Of a stretch of 64,000 nt of DNA, positions 16,437-28,128 are shown piece after piece; position 1 is the stretch's first letter; each line of letters begins with the position of its first letter. The notes under the pieces were generated by a model that was given only the letters and a program-made list of their open reading frames with translations, was not told the DNA's origin and did no database searches. The position numbers were made by a program, and so were the translations under genes. The stretch is taken from assembly GCF_020379485.1 (NCBI RefSeq), contig NC_063450.1, positions 52,103,374 through 52,167,373 of the forward strand. Direction: 5' to 3'. This stretch comes from Brassica napus. Lineage: Eukaryota > Streptophyta > Magnoliopsida > Brassicales > Brassicaceae.

Positions 16437-18204
16437 ATATCAGCTTTTATTGATTTTGGATAATAACAGGTTAATTAATAATTTTTAGATAATGATAATA
16501 TATAATTAAATTTTCTTTTACTCGATTATTATTTATGCAAGTTTACCTTTTATTTTTGTGTGATTTTATTATTGTATATGAATAAATAACTATCTATATC
16601 ATGAATAAATATAATTATCTAATTATTAAGCATTTTAAATAAAGATAATTGTTCATCAAATGTAGAATGACTCTAACTACTCTAGTTATTAATGTGATAG
16701 TTCAAATCAAAAATATCAATTTGAAACTAATAATATCACAAGTTTATATTAGAGTATATTTGTTTAATTAACTAACTAATATAGTCTGTAAATTTGTATC
16801 ATTACCAGAACCAACCGATTGAACAAGTCGGTAAAAAAAGTTCATGCCATGTTTTAATTTTGAGCTCATACATTTTTCATTTACTCAGGATTCACACAAA
16901 TAACGTCCATAAGATCAAAAACTTACATGTACACAGTACACTATAGGTTTTTCTTTTTAGCTATTGAGATGGAGAATTTTAAGGTGGCAAGCAACGTGAA
17001 AGTATACCTTTGGTACTGCACAAAATAATAAACAAATAAGAAAAAACAAGTTGAAAAATAACAAACGTACGTAGAACATAAAACTTCTATGATAGAGGAA
17101 ATACTTCTAACTTACAAAACCTAGATCTAACGTAAGAAAAAAACACAACAAAAGAATACACATATCAAAACAAAAGCAAACAATTAAGAATAACTCAATT
17201 AGGTAAAAGCAAACAAAATATCTAAACAAACATAAATCTAAGTGAATGGAATACTACATCAATTTAATCACTCAACCTTCTCGTGATTGGACAACATCTT
17301 CTATGTCTTTTACGCTCCTTGATTTTAGATCTTCTTCTTTTTCTTGTTCTTGGACAAACCGAAGCCCGAAGTCCAAAAATTCATATAACAAATTAGTGAT
17401 GCTACAACCTAAAGGAAACTCAAGTCAAAAAACATAAGAGAATACAATTATATTTATCTAGACAATAGAATCCTTTTTCTATCTCCATAGCCACTGAAAA
17501 TACATGATATAAGATTCAATATGAACAAAACCAGAAAGAATCACATAATAAAAAAATATTCATATGATATCCGAAGCAATAGGAAGTCACTCAATGTGAT
17601 ATAAACTAAACTAAAATCTAAAAATATAAGAAATGAATAGGTTTTATAATAATATTTTCGTGTGAACAAAAAGATAACAATTGCTTAAATATATACTATA
17701 ATCTAGCAACATTATATAACTGTTTATTAAGTAAAACTATTAATTATAATTATTAAGCATATGATAAATAACCAAATTAACCAAAATTATGGAAAACATG
17801 ATAAATAAGCAAAATAATCTAATTTTAATTTGGTATTTTTTTTTATCAATGTTTTTAGATTTGTTTCTATTTTCTAGATCTTTTTTGGATCTCAGTACTC
17901 ATTGGGCCATACTAAAGATATCTAGATCTTTTTTGGATCTCATACGGTACTCAACGGCTGAGTAAAGATAAAGCCGTCTTGGATTTTATGTTTCAAGAAC
18001 AAGAAGCGCAGAAACCACAAAGGTAAATATCAAGAAACAAGAACTCTGATCAAGACAAAGGTATAATATTGATCAAAATATGATATACTCTGTTCTAGTC
18101 TTCTTAGACATATCAATCTTAACTTTTGCTCTGTATCTTCTGCTTTGCTGTAAGGTTTTGTCTCCACTGAGGGTCACACTCTTTTCTTCTTCGTTCTTGA
18201 TCAG
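16131..18204. other. AT-rich DNA, probable Helitron interior, then upstream region of F-box gene 1
   Basis: No gene recognised. It includes a (TA)n tract near 16398-16422. Just before F-box gene 1 a candidate 5' leader intron runs from the donor AAAG|GTAAAT (about 18022) to the acceptor GATCAG| (18204), placed directly before the start codon. Confidence 0.45.
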
Positions 18205-19114
18205 ATGGGATCTACACTCCACCCTGACTGGACAGAATTGATTCGAGAATGTCTCATCGACATCTTCTCACGGTTAAGCATGGGGAAACGATGGAACGGA
18301 CCGATGCTTGTCTGCAAGAAGTGGATGAACGTTTGCCAAGACACGTCCCTCAACACTATCTTGGATCTAGAAGCTGAGTTTCTGACCTCCACCGATACGA
18401 CCTACTGGTGGAGTCCTGAGTTCGAGGAAAAAGTTGACACAACCATCCGGTCTGTTGTGGATCAGAGCCAGGGCGAACTCAGGGAGCTTCGAGTCAGGCA
18501 TTGTACGAATCAGTCTCTCTCCTACGTCGCCGAGAGGTACGTACAGTCTTTATTAGCTTGTGGTGTTTCCATGGAAGTTTTAGTTTGATTAAATCTCGAT
18601 TTGCAGGTGTCCTAATCTTGAGGTACTTTGGGTTAAGTACAGCCCAAAGGTTAATACTGAGTCTATGAAGAAGATTGCATTAAAATGCACCAAGCTTAAA
18701 GAGCTTGATATAAGCTGCTCTTATGAAATATCTTGTGAGTGCATGGAACTAGTTGGTACAAACTGCAAGAATCTTCAGGTCCTGAAACGGAACTTGATGC
18801 AGCCTTCAGAGGTGGCAAGGTTAAGGCGTTATGCCTACGTGAAGAAGCAGTATCTATCTGTTGAAACTTTAGGAAACGTTGATGCGTATACGATTGGGAG
18901 ACACATGCATCAGCTGAAGCACCTGGAACTTCGAAACTCCACATTGACTGATAAAGCTTTTGCTCATCTTTGTAAACGATGTTCGAATCTTGAGTACTTG
19001 GACTTGGTCGGGAGTAGGTATCTGACCAGCGTTGGTGTTGCTAATGGTACCTCGAGCTTGAAGAATCTGAAGGAGATCAAGAAACCAGATTTTGCAGCCA
19101 CTCTGTTCTACTAG
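18205..19114 (+). CDS. F-box/LRR protein, array copy 1 (intact)
   Basis: Two exons, 18205-18536 and 18607-19114, give 279 aa. Exon 1 holds the F-box (about residues 8-50: DWTELIRECLIDIFSRLS, then MLVCKKWMNVCQD), the part that docks on SKP1 in an SCF ubiquitin ligase. Exon 2 holds leucine-rich repeats of the RNI type (CPNLEVLWVKY, LKELDISCSYEI, LKHLELRNSTLTD, SNLEYLDLVGSRYLTS), which normally recruit the substrate. The start is the ATG directly after CTTGATCAG, a context shared with copies 2 and 4 that looks like a 5' leader splice acceptor. The frame is open throughout. The best positional counterpart in Arabidopsis is the single FBL19-like gene At4g30640; the substrate is unknown. Confidence 0.88.
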
Positions 19115-19755
19115 TTGAACACATAGTTTTGTTATTTTGTTGGCTGAGTTTAAGCATTTTGGTTTTCTATTCCTTTTTTTCATGACATATACTCTCTTTG
19201 CTTAAAAATAATCATATCCTCTTAGTCCACCAGTAAAAAAAAATCGAGACTAATGAGATTCTTTAGGAACAATGCCACCAACATGTATACTTTGTGTCAG
19301 CCCAACTGCTTATTTGTGTAACCAAACTAATTTATTTCTATGATACTTAAATTAATAGATGGTTCCAAGTTTTTAAGATTTTTCTCATCATATCCTTTCT
19401 TATCATGAAAAAAGTTTCATGGTTTTATAAAGAAGCAATTTTTTTTGTAAAAGAATTTCTTACAAGACGGCAGAATCACCAAAACTAATAGAGTAATAGT
19501 TCATCTTTGTTTCCTAACGATATGAGTTAGGACAAGAACATTAAGCTATGCATGAAGTTTCTGAATACAAATCACGAAGTTTTCAACATATAAAGCTTTA
19601 CAAACCTGCAGGGTGTTTGGATGGAACCTGAAATTCTCGATATCATCTTTGGGTGTAACGCCGTGAACGCAGACAGTGTATCACATTACTTGAATAATTT
19701 ATAGTTGCTTTGGTTCCGAAAGGAGGCTTATTGGATCATTTATCTATAACATTAA
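19115..19755. other. Intergenic DNA after F-box gene 1
   Basis: 3' flank of F-box gene 1, AT-rich, with no gene or clear repeat recognised. Confidence 0.5.
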
Positions 19756-20192
19756 TTGGTAGAACATTAGCATAAACATTATATTCTATATTATTCAATC
19801 AACATTTGTTAGAAAATCAAAAGTAATTTTTAGAAAATTATGTTTGTATCGAAAAATGTTATTATAAAAACAATTTTACAATTAATATATATATTTTTTA
19901 AAATAATATTTCACATTTAAATTAAAATTTAATTACACAAATTAAATTATATTTTTAATGTTAAATATTATTTATAAAAATATTTATTTTAATTGTAAAA
20001 TTTATTTTTAAAATAACATTTTTGATATAAACAAATTTGTTAATACTATTACATAAAATAAATTAATTATATATCTTTCTTAATTTTATATATTAATATA
20101 TATATTAGAAATATATTCCAAAGAAATAAATATATTATATATTATGTACTAATATAATAATTTTAAATAACATGTTCATACTGTTCTACCAA
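19756..20192. mobile_element. AT-rich foldback MITE
   Basis: The ends are inverted repeats: TTGGTAGAACATTAGCATAA at the left and GTTCATACTGTTCTACCAA at the right. The interior is also self-complementary; for example the segment near 19839-19883 pairs with 19996-20040 with few mismatches. The whole 437 bp can fold into a long hairpin. No coding capacity. A target-site duplication was not identified. Confidence 0.65.
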
Positions 20193-20280
20193 ATATTCTT
20201 TTAAATATAGTTTAATTAAAACATACAATTTTCGCAGCTTACTGTTTATATAGCATACTGCTATTGCTTTATCATCCCTT

Positions 20281-21369
20281 CTACCAATTAAAGCCTATGT
20301 AAACCGAAATATCCCTCAAAACTGTGGAAGATTCTTGAAGAGGCGCAATGGGAACTTGAAAAACAGGCCTAGGAGGGACTTCAAGAGCATCCAAACTTCC
20401 TTCCATCATCTCTACAACTCTTTTCATGCATGGTCTATTCGATGGATAAGATTGGATACACCACAGAGCCACCAAGATCATCTTCTTCGTGATTTCTTCT
20501 TCTTCTTTGGTTAGGTCATCATCCCCATAAAGCCTACTCTGTTGTTCATTTTCAAGATCATTATAAATCCAATCTGGGAAATAAATCGAGCTAGTGTTTG
20601 AGGTAGGGTTTTCGACAGTGTCTTTGTTTGTTGCACCAATCATCTCAAGTACCAGCATTCCATAGCTATAGACATCTGACTTGTGAGACACACCACCATA
20701 AACTCTGGAGATCATCTCTGGCGCAATGTACCCTATCGTGCCTCTTGTGTCCAACAGTGACATGATGCTCTCTTTTTTCTCGCAGAGCTTAGCGAGGCCA
20801 AAGTCAGAAACTTTGGGGCAAAGATTGCAATCCAACAACACGTTCTGCGGTTTAATGTCGAAATGCACAATCTTTGTTTTGCAGCCGTAGTGCAAGTACT
20901 CAAGACCACGAGCAACTCCTAGTAAAATATCGTAAAGCGTTCTTCTCCATTCAGCAATTGATGAGGCCGCGTTTGTGGATATAAATTGATCCAAAGACCC
21001 ATTCTCTAGAAATTCATAAACAATCATTCTTTTTGATCCTTCATAGCAGAATCCAACCAAAGAAACAATGTTGACATGAGATGTTTGGCTCATACTGGCG
21101 ACTTCGTTGATGAAATCTTCACCATTGCTCTTTGAGTCCTTCAAAACCTTCACCGCGACCTTACGGCCATCAGGAAGGTTTCCTTTGTAAACAGTTCCAA
21201 ATCCTCCTTTCCCAACTACACAAGCAAATGAGTTTGTAAACCTCTTCACTTCATTGTAGTGATAATGCTTCAGCAGGGTAAGAGCCTTGAGGGTTTTTCT
21301 TCTCTGAGCATTTGATGTTTTCCTCTTTCTGATAAAAAATGCTACGACCCCCAACACCACAAGAATACT
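20281..21369 (-). pseudogene. 5'-truncated receptor-like kinase (LRK10L/PR5K-like kinase domain)
   Basis: An open frame of about 360 codons encodes the end of a transmembrane helix ([12 protein letters not shown]), a basic stop-transfer RKRK, and a complete Ser/Thr kinase domain. Visible motifs are GKGGFG (P-loop), VAVKVLK (ATP-binding Lys), HFDIKPQN (catalytic loop), SDFGLA, the GTIGYIAPE activation segment end, and [13 protein letters not shown]. The catalytic loop reads HFD rather than HRD, so this is a non-RD kinase, a type common among immune receptors. There is no extracellular domain, signal peptide or ATG: homology stops mid-helix within a few bases of the TTA duplication of the MITE at 21372. 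It is probably a dead fragment, although the kinase part itself has no stop. Confidence 0.82.
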
Positions 21370-21371
21370 TA

Positions 21372-21599
21372 GGCCATGATTATCCCTAAGAAACCGAATG
21401 GGTTTCTTAGTTTAAAAAAAAAAAAAAAAATTAAAAAGCAAACCAATCGCGGGCCGCCACGTGTCAGTGGGGCCCGCGAAAAGTGTAAGAAACTCACTAA
21501 GATCGGTTCTTAATTAGTAGTTTTTGTAACCGATCCTTAAGGATTTTGTGGGGACCCACGCACTAAGAAACCCACTAAGGACCCCAGATAATCATGCTC
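21372..21599. mobile_element. PIF/Harbinger-type (Tourist-like) MITE, 228 bp
   Basis: Imperfect terminal inverted repeats GGCCATGATTATCC and AGATAATCATGCTC are flanked by TTA target duplicates (21369-21371 and 21600-21602). The interior carries a poly-A run and CCACGTGTCAG. It is related to the intron cluster at 12061-12424 but in the opposite orientation. It abuts the broken 5' end of the receptor kinase. Confidence 0.85.
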
Positions 21600-21771
21600 T
21601 TACTGTCAGACTCGCAGCTAAGGAAAAAAAAAACAAGATTCTATTAGGGCATTTTATTTCTAAAGTATTTGAAATCAACAGTTTAATTCTTCATGTATTC
21701 AATTGACAAATTAAATACTCAAGTATTATATGCATATATTTATTTACCAACTAATCATTGACTACGTAAAA

Positions 21772-24055
21772 TCCCCTATATATTAATTGAGAAGCATTTG
21801 AAAAATTAGAACCTTAATTTTATATTAATTAAAAAAAACCCCAAATCCTAGGTGGCACTCTAAATGCCTTTTAAATTTTATTTCAAAGAATTCTAGAGCA
21901 TCTAATATAAAGTATAGTTTAATCTAATGGTGTCACATTATTTCATAATTATATAACACTAGAGAACATTATATTAACCTAAAATATAATAAGTGTGTAT
22001 TCTTTCCTTAAATAAAATCTACGGAATTACCTAATATGATTTACATATATATGACAATTAATGATTATGAATAATAAAGATTTGATAACAATTTTTGCAT
22101 CCTTCTTCATTTTTGTTTAAATTTATATTATTAAAAAAAATTAAACAATTACATTAACCATATAATTAAAAAATTAGATTTTTTTTATATGTTATATTTT
22201 GAATTTTTTAAAATGCCTTTAAAATTACAAAAATGAGGAAACCTTATATGTTATATTTTTTTAAAACGACTTTAGAATACAAAAATGAGGACATCTTATA
22301 TGGTATATTTTTTTTATATGTTAGAATTTTTTTATATGTTATATTTTGATTTATTTTTAAAACGACTTTAAATTACAAAAATGTAAGTTTTCCTTAAGTA
22401 TACGACTAAAAACATTAAAATGACATGTATCAATTCGATGGTTGATTTGAAAGCTTTGAAAACCATATGGAAGATAAAAGTCAAAATAATTTAACTGTAG
22501 AAACAATACTATTCACTTTTTTCAAGAATGTTTCGATGGAAAAAATAAGGTTTTTATGTCATAATTTGTTTAATGTCCACTAGAGAACATTATATTAACC
22601 TAAAATATAAGAAGTGTGTATTCTTTCCTTAAATAAAATCTACAAAATTACCTAATAAGATTTACATATATATGACAATTAATGATTATGAATAATAAAG
22701 ATTTGATAACAATTTTTGCATCATTCTTCATTTTTGTTTAATTTTATATTATTAAAAAAATAAACAATCACATTAACCCTATAATTAAAAATTAAATTTT
22801 TTCTTATAAGTTATATTTTGAATTTTTTAAAACGACTTTAAAATACAAAAATGAGGAAACCTTATATGTTATATATTTTTTTTTAAAACGACTTTAAATT
22901 ACAAAAATAAGGAAACCTTATATGTTATATTTTTTCTTATATGTTTGATTTTTTCTTATATGTTATATTTTGAATTTTTTAAAACGACTTTAAATTATAA
23001 AAATGTAAGTTTTTCTTAAGTATACGACTAAAAACATTTAAATGACATGTATCAGTTTTGTGTTAAAAAAAAGAAGACATGTATCAGTTTGAGGGTTGAT
23101 TTGAAAGCTTTCAAAATCATATATAAGATAAAAGTCAAAATAATTTAACTGTGAAAACAATACTGTTCACTTTTTCAAGAATGTGTTCGAAGAAAAAAAT
23201 AAGGTTTTTATGTCATAATTTGTTTAATGTACACTAGAGAACATTATATTAACCTAAAATATAAGAAGTGTGTATTCTTTCACAAAATAAAAATTACGAA
23301 ATTACCTAATATGATTTACATATATATGATAATTAATGATTATAAATAATAAAGATTTGATAACAATTTTTGCATCCTTCTTTATTTTGTTTAATTTTAT
23401 ATTATTAAAAAAAATAAACAATCACATTAACCATATAATAAAAAAATTAGATTTTTTCTTATATGTTATATTTTGAATTTTTTAAAATGACTTTAAATTA
23501 CAAAAATGAGGAAACCTTATATGTTATATATATTTTTTAAAACGACTTTAAAATACAAAAATGAGGACACCTTATATGTTATATTTTTCTTATATGTTAT
23601 ATTTTTTCTTATATGTTATATTTTGAATTTTTTAAAACGACTTTAAATTACAAAAATGTAAGTTTTCCGTAAGTATACGACTAAAAACATTAAAATGACA
23701 TGTATCAATTCGATGGTTGATTTGAAAGCTTTCAAAACCATATGGAAGATAAAAGTCAAAATAATTCAAATGTGAAAACAATACTGTTCACTTTTTTTCA
23801 AGAACGTGTTCTATGGAAAAATAAAGTTTTTATGTCATAATTTGTTTAATGTCAATCCGATCAACCCATGATGTATTAATTATAGTTTTGTTCCATTATT
23901 TTTAATAAAAATTGATCCGATCCATCGGAAAGAAATTATATAATAACAACAAAAAATATTTTATATATATAAATAAAATGATCAAATATATAAAAGAAAC
24001 TATCGAAATATATACAAATAAATTCACCCTGCGCAAGGCGCATGTCTTATCCTAG
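21772..24055 (+). mobile_element. Non-autonomous Helitron with internal triplication
   Basis: It begins with TCCCCTATATATTAATTGAG (5' TC end) after A21771. It ends with the hairpin TGCGC-AAG-GCGCA (24030-24042), nine bases, then CTAG (24052-24055) before T24056. These are the three diagnostic Helitron features, including insertion between A and T. It has no Rep/helicase coding sequence. About 1.9 kb of the 2.3 kb is a threefold direct repeat listed separately. Confidence 0.88.
21957..23852 (+). repeat. Three direct repeats of about 620-650 bp inside the Helitron
   Basis: Copies start at 21957, 22578 and 23232 with CACTAGAGAACATTATATTA. They remain highly similar for the full unit, including the shared words TTTGATAACAATTTTTGCAT and GACTAAAAACATT. 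Period lengths are 621 and 654 bp. Small indels and runs of TTATATGTTATATTTT vary between copies. Confidence 0.88.
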
Positions 24056-24465
24056 TTATGATTATAATATAGAAGTTAAAAAAATTGATAGAAAACTGTT
24101 ATTTTTCTGTTCATCAATTAATAGTTGACTATTTTATTCTTAATTTCACGCAGTTAACTATTAGTTGGAAAATAATTATGCGAGAGAAATACTTAAGTAT
24201 TAAAACTACCGATTTCAAATACTTCGGGAATGAAATGCCTATTTTCCCATTCTATTAGTTATTTTTTTTATCAAAGAAATCTAAAGATTTTGTGGTTAGG
24301 TATCTAACCTATGAGAATCTTTGTGACTGTGGATTGACGATCTGAAAAACGTTTAAGAAAGTATACCTTGTGAGTATGGAATCAAACTAAAATCTGAGAT
24401 AAGTTGAGGGAATCTCAAATGATATTGAAACCTTTATTCTTGAGCTGTTGCCAAAGAGGAAGTTC

Positions 24466-25359
24466 CTATAAAACTAGACTGTCTGCAGTTAAACCATCTC
24501 GACAGCTTCTGAAACTCCAACCCATCAAATAATGAGCACTCGACCTATCTTTTCCTGTGGCTGCGGTGAATCCAACATACATTTCTTCTTGCACGATCTC
24601 CGACAGTTTTGGAACAACATGGGAGATGAATGGGGTTGATGGGGCAATTGGAAGTTTGGCAAAGGAAACGATCAAACTCAGCACTTGGTTTTGTCCGTTG
24701 TAATCCAAACGGATTATGATTGGTTCGAGCTGGAAACCTTCCTCTTTTACTTCATCTTCAGTTGTATAAGCTACCGGGACCTGGACATCCGAGGTGACAC
24801 TGTTAAAATTCAAACCGATGTGATTGCCTGTTGTTGCATGAGTACCGTCCAGTCCTTAAACCCTTGTATAGTATCGAACTCGACTGCGAAAACGTGGTTC
24901 GTTGGATTCCCGTCGTTGGTCTCGTTGAGAAGTCCAAAGTATTGGCCAGAGTCGGCGCCTGGACGGTTTGGGGTGGGAGATAGTGTGAAGGTGAAGCCGA
25001 AACTACCTCCGTTTGCTAGAGCTGGAAGGGACTAAAGTGAAGACGAAAGAAGTGCTAAACGAACAAACTTTTGAGTGATTGAGGTTGCTGCTATGGTCAA
25101 GCAGCCTCACCGGTTTGCGGTAGAACGCTGTTCCAGTGACGCTTAAGTTTCCATCGGTGAGTCTCAGTAGTCCATCGGGTTTGATGGCAGCTGCTCCTTC
25201 TGTTTGAATCTCCGAGTTGTTGTTTTCCCTAAAACCTTTGAAAATGAACTCTGTTGGTGGTGGTGGTGGTGGTGTCTCCCACTCTCCACTCTGAGCTTGA
25301 ACAGAGAAGATTAAAAACTGGAAGAGTACGAGCAAAAATGAGACCATGAGTGTAGACAT
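24466..25359 (-). pseudogene. L-type lectin domain (LecRK-like) with frameshifts, kinase lost
   Basis: From ATG 25359 the product starts with a signal peptide (MSTLMVSFLLVLFQFLIFSV) and continues as a legume-lectin domain: FIFKGFRE, DGLLRLTDG, AFYRKPVRL. A frameshift near 25030 follows, then GGSFGFTFTLSPTP, DSGQYFGLLNETNDG and FAVEFDTIQGFKDW. A second frameshift lies near 24845, then HIGLNFNSVTS, IIRLDYNGQ, YVGFTAATGK and LMGWSF. A stop at 24466 comes where the linker to the membrane helix would begin. No transmembrane or kinase sequence follows. Intact family members are plasma-membrane lectin receptor kinases. It is separate from the kinase relic at 20281, which belongs to another family. 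Confidence 0.83.
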
Positions 25360-25951
25360 AGGAAAGCAAGAACAGAGAGAACGGGTTAGAAGTAAAAGAA
25401 TATATAATTGGGAGTTTGGTTTATCCTTGGTGATTCGATGATCATGCAATGCAAGTCGTAAGAGCAAGAAGGGATTTTCAAAGTTTTGACTTTTGAACAA
25501 GAAAAGTCTTATCTTCCTTTTCAACGCTTTGGTCACAAATCACAATCACACGCACATATTATTTCAAAACGACTAAACACAACTTCTATTTCAGCTAGAC
25601 GCTTTCAAGTTTCAAGTTCAACACACGAGAACCACCTTTAACCGAACCCTGCTTTCTGGTTCAACTTAATATCACTAAACCGGTATTTGAAATTTAGGGT
25701 TTTGACTGGTGACCATTTCAGGAACAAATGGAATAATTTTGATTATTTCTTCTCAAAAATAATGAAGAATAATTTTGGTTTGTTATTCTTTAAACAAAAA
25801 ATGATAGGGAATAGAAAGAAAAATTAATTCTTTATGAATAGTATATTTTTATGGGAACCATAAGAAATTGCTATATTTAGAGGAAAAATATAGCAATACG
25901 TTAGAGAACTTCGTTCTAAAATTTATATTTTTGAGGAAAAATATAAACATA

Positions 25952-26626
25952 CTAGGTGTCTTCCTGCACTATGTGCAGTAAAAAAATTTAAATTATTTTT
26001 TAACAGATAAATATAAATTATATTTTAAAATAAAATTTTATTAATATTGTAAAATTTTTTTTCGTATCAATATTTTAATACAAATTTGATTTAATTAAAA
26101 ATAAAAATTATATTTAAGAATATGCATGTATATATTTGAAATTATAATCTTAGATAGATTTTTCTATCTATTTATTTTATTTAAATATATTAAATAAATT
26201 TTTAAAAGTTGCATAATTACCAAAAATTAAAATTAAACAATATTTATAAAATTTGTAGATATTCTAAAAAAATTGTATACATTTTTGAAAATTTTAGTAA
26301 TAAAATTGCATAATTTAAAAATATATAATTAAATTATATTTCGAAATTTATAATGCCATATTTGAATATATTTATTTTAATGATGATTTATGAGTTATTT
26401 CCATATTCTAAAAAAATTTCCAAAAATATAAATTAACATTAAATGTAATATATGAGTTATTACCATATTTTAAAAAGTTTACCAAAAATATAAATTAACA
26501 TTAAATGCAATTGTCCATGTTTATAAGACATGTCATCAATTTTAGTAGTCATGTCATATTTGTTTTGTGAAGTTGACCGTAGAAAAGACACGTGGCAAAA
26601 TCACTTCGCAAATATAGTTTAGGGGA
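25952..26626 (-). mobile_element. Short non-autonomous Helitron, 675 bp
   Basis: On the minus strand it starts with TCCCCTAAACTATATTTGCG (26626 downward). It ends with the hairpin CTGCAC-ATA-GTGCAG (25978-25964), eight bases, then CTAG (25955-25952) and T, the standard A^T insertion. It is non-coding. Its 5' end contains the G-box word CACGTGGC (26589-26596) and lies about 300 bp upstream of F-box gene 2. Confidence 0.85.
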
Positions 26627-27528
26627 TAAATATTGGAGATAGTTCTAACAGAAGACTATTCGTAAAGTTTATTCCAAAACAAGATCGACCAAGCCCTCTC
26701 TCTTGAGGAGTCAACGACAGAGGAAAGATGAAGATATCTTGGATTTTATAACTGGCGAAGAAGTCAGAATCGCTTTCTGCATATAAACGCAAAGTAAATC
26801 AAGAAACAAGAATTCTGAAAACTAGCATTTTATTTGATCAAATATGATATACTCTATTCTAGACATATTCAATCACTAGGATCCTAGCTAAAATCTTCTT
26901 TCTCAATATATTCTTCTTTATTCTCGATCAGATGGGATCAAGACTGCACCATGACTGGTCAGAGTTGGCTCCGGAATGTCTCCTAGACATTTTCTCACGG
27001 CTGAGCATGGGGCAACGATGGAACGGACCAATGCTGGTCTGCAAGACATGGATGAACTTATGTCAAGACCCGTCCTTCAACACTGTCTTGGATCTCGAAG
27101 CTGAGTTTCTGTCTTCCCCTGAGTCGTTTTACTGGTGGAGCCCCGAATTCGAGGAAAAAGTGGACTCAACCATCCGGTCTGCTGTCGACCAGAGCCAAGG
27201 CAGTCTGACGGAAGTTCGAGTCAGACATTGTACGGATAAATCTCTCTCATACGTCGCCGAGAGGTACGTACCTCTCAGTTTGTTTGGTGATTAACTACAG
27301 ACGTTTGATATAATCTTTTGATATGCAGGTGCCCAAATCTTGAGATACTTTGGGTTAAATATTGCCCAAAGGTTACAGATGTGTCGATGAGAAAGATAGC
27401 ATTAAACTGCCCTAAGCTTAAAGAACTTGATGTAAGCTGCTCTTTTAAAATATGTTGTGCGTGTATGAAAATGGTGGGTACGAATTGCAAAAATCTTCAG
27501 ATTCTGAAACGAAACTCAATGCAGCCTT

Positions 27529-28024
27529 TGTTGACATGAAGAATTAAACAAAGGGAAGTAGTGGAGGAAGTGGGAGAAGTGGCCATATCACTTACCAAAT
27601 GGGGAGGAATGGCTAGTCCACTACTAGTTAGTGGAAGAAGTGGGAGGAGTGACCATATCACTTACCAAATGGGGAGGAATGGCTAGTCCACTACTAGTTA
27701 GTGGAAGAAGTGGGAGGAGTGGCCATATCACTTACCAAATGGGGAGGAGTGGCTAATCCACTACTAGTTATTTATTCTTCCACCATTGAGTGTTTATTGC
27801 TTTTGTTTCCTTTAAATACACCATGTATGTTACACAATTAAACACACAATTCAATACAAACATTTCTTTCATTCTCTCAATCTCACAAATCCTCTCATTC
27901 TCTTAAATTCTCAAATTTCTCTTCTCTCTCAAATACTTACGGTTACTTCACTCCTTTTTACTTTGTTCGTGTGCTTCATCACGGTTAAAACACTTAGAAG
28001 CTCTCATAATCTCACAAATTATCA
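27529..28024 (+). repeat. 5' LTR of copia-2
   Basis: 496 bp. It contains three tandem 70-bp units (27560-27629, 27630-27699, 27700-27769) carrying CATATCACTTACCAAATGGG. Downstream are a TATA-like TTTAAATACACC near 27811 and a CT-rich stretch, which are candidate promoter and leader. Confidence 0.97.
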
Positions 28025-28036
28025 TGGTATCAGAGC
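28025..28036 (+). other. Primer-binding site (initiator Met tRNA)
   Basis: TGGTATCAGAGC directly follows the 5' LTR; it is complementary to the 3' end of plant initiator methionine tRNA. Confidence 0.95.
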
Positions 28037-28128
28037 AAGGTTCAATCTTGAAACCTTTCTAAATTCCGCAAAATCAAAACTCTGTTTCTAGTTCTTAAAC
28101 TCTACCTCTGACCAAGTAAATCCCTAAG

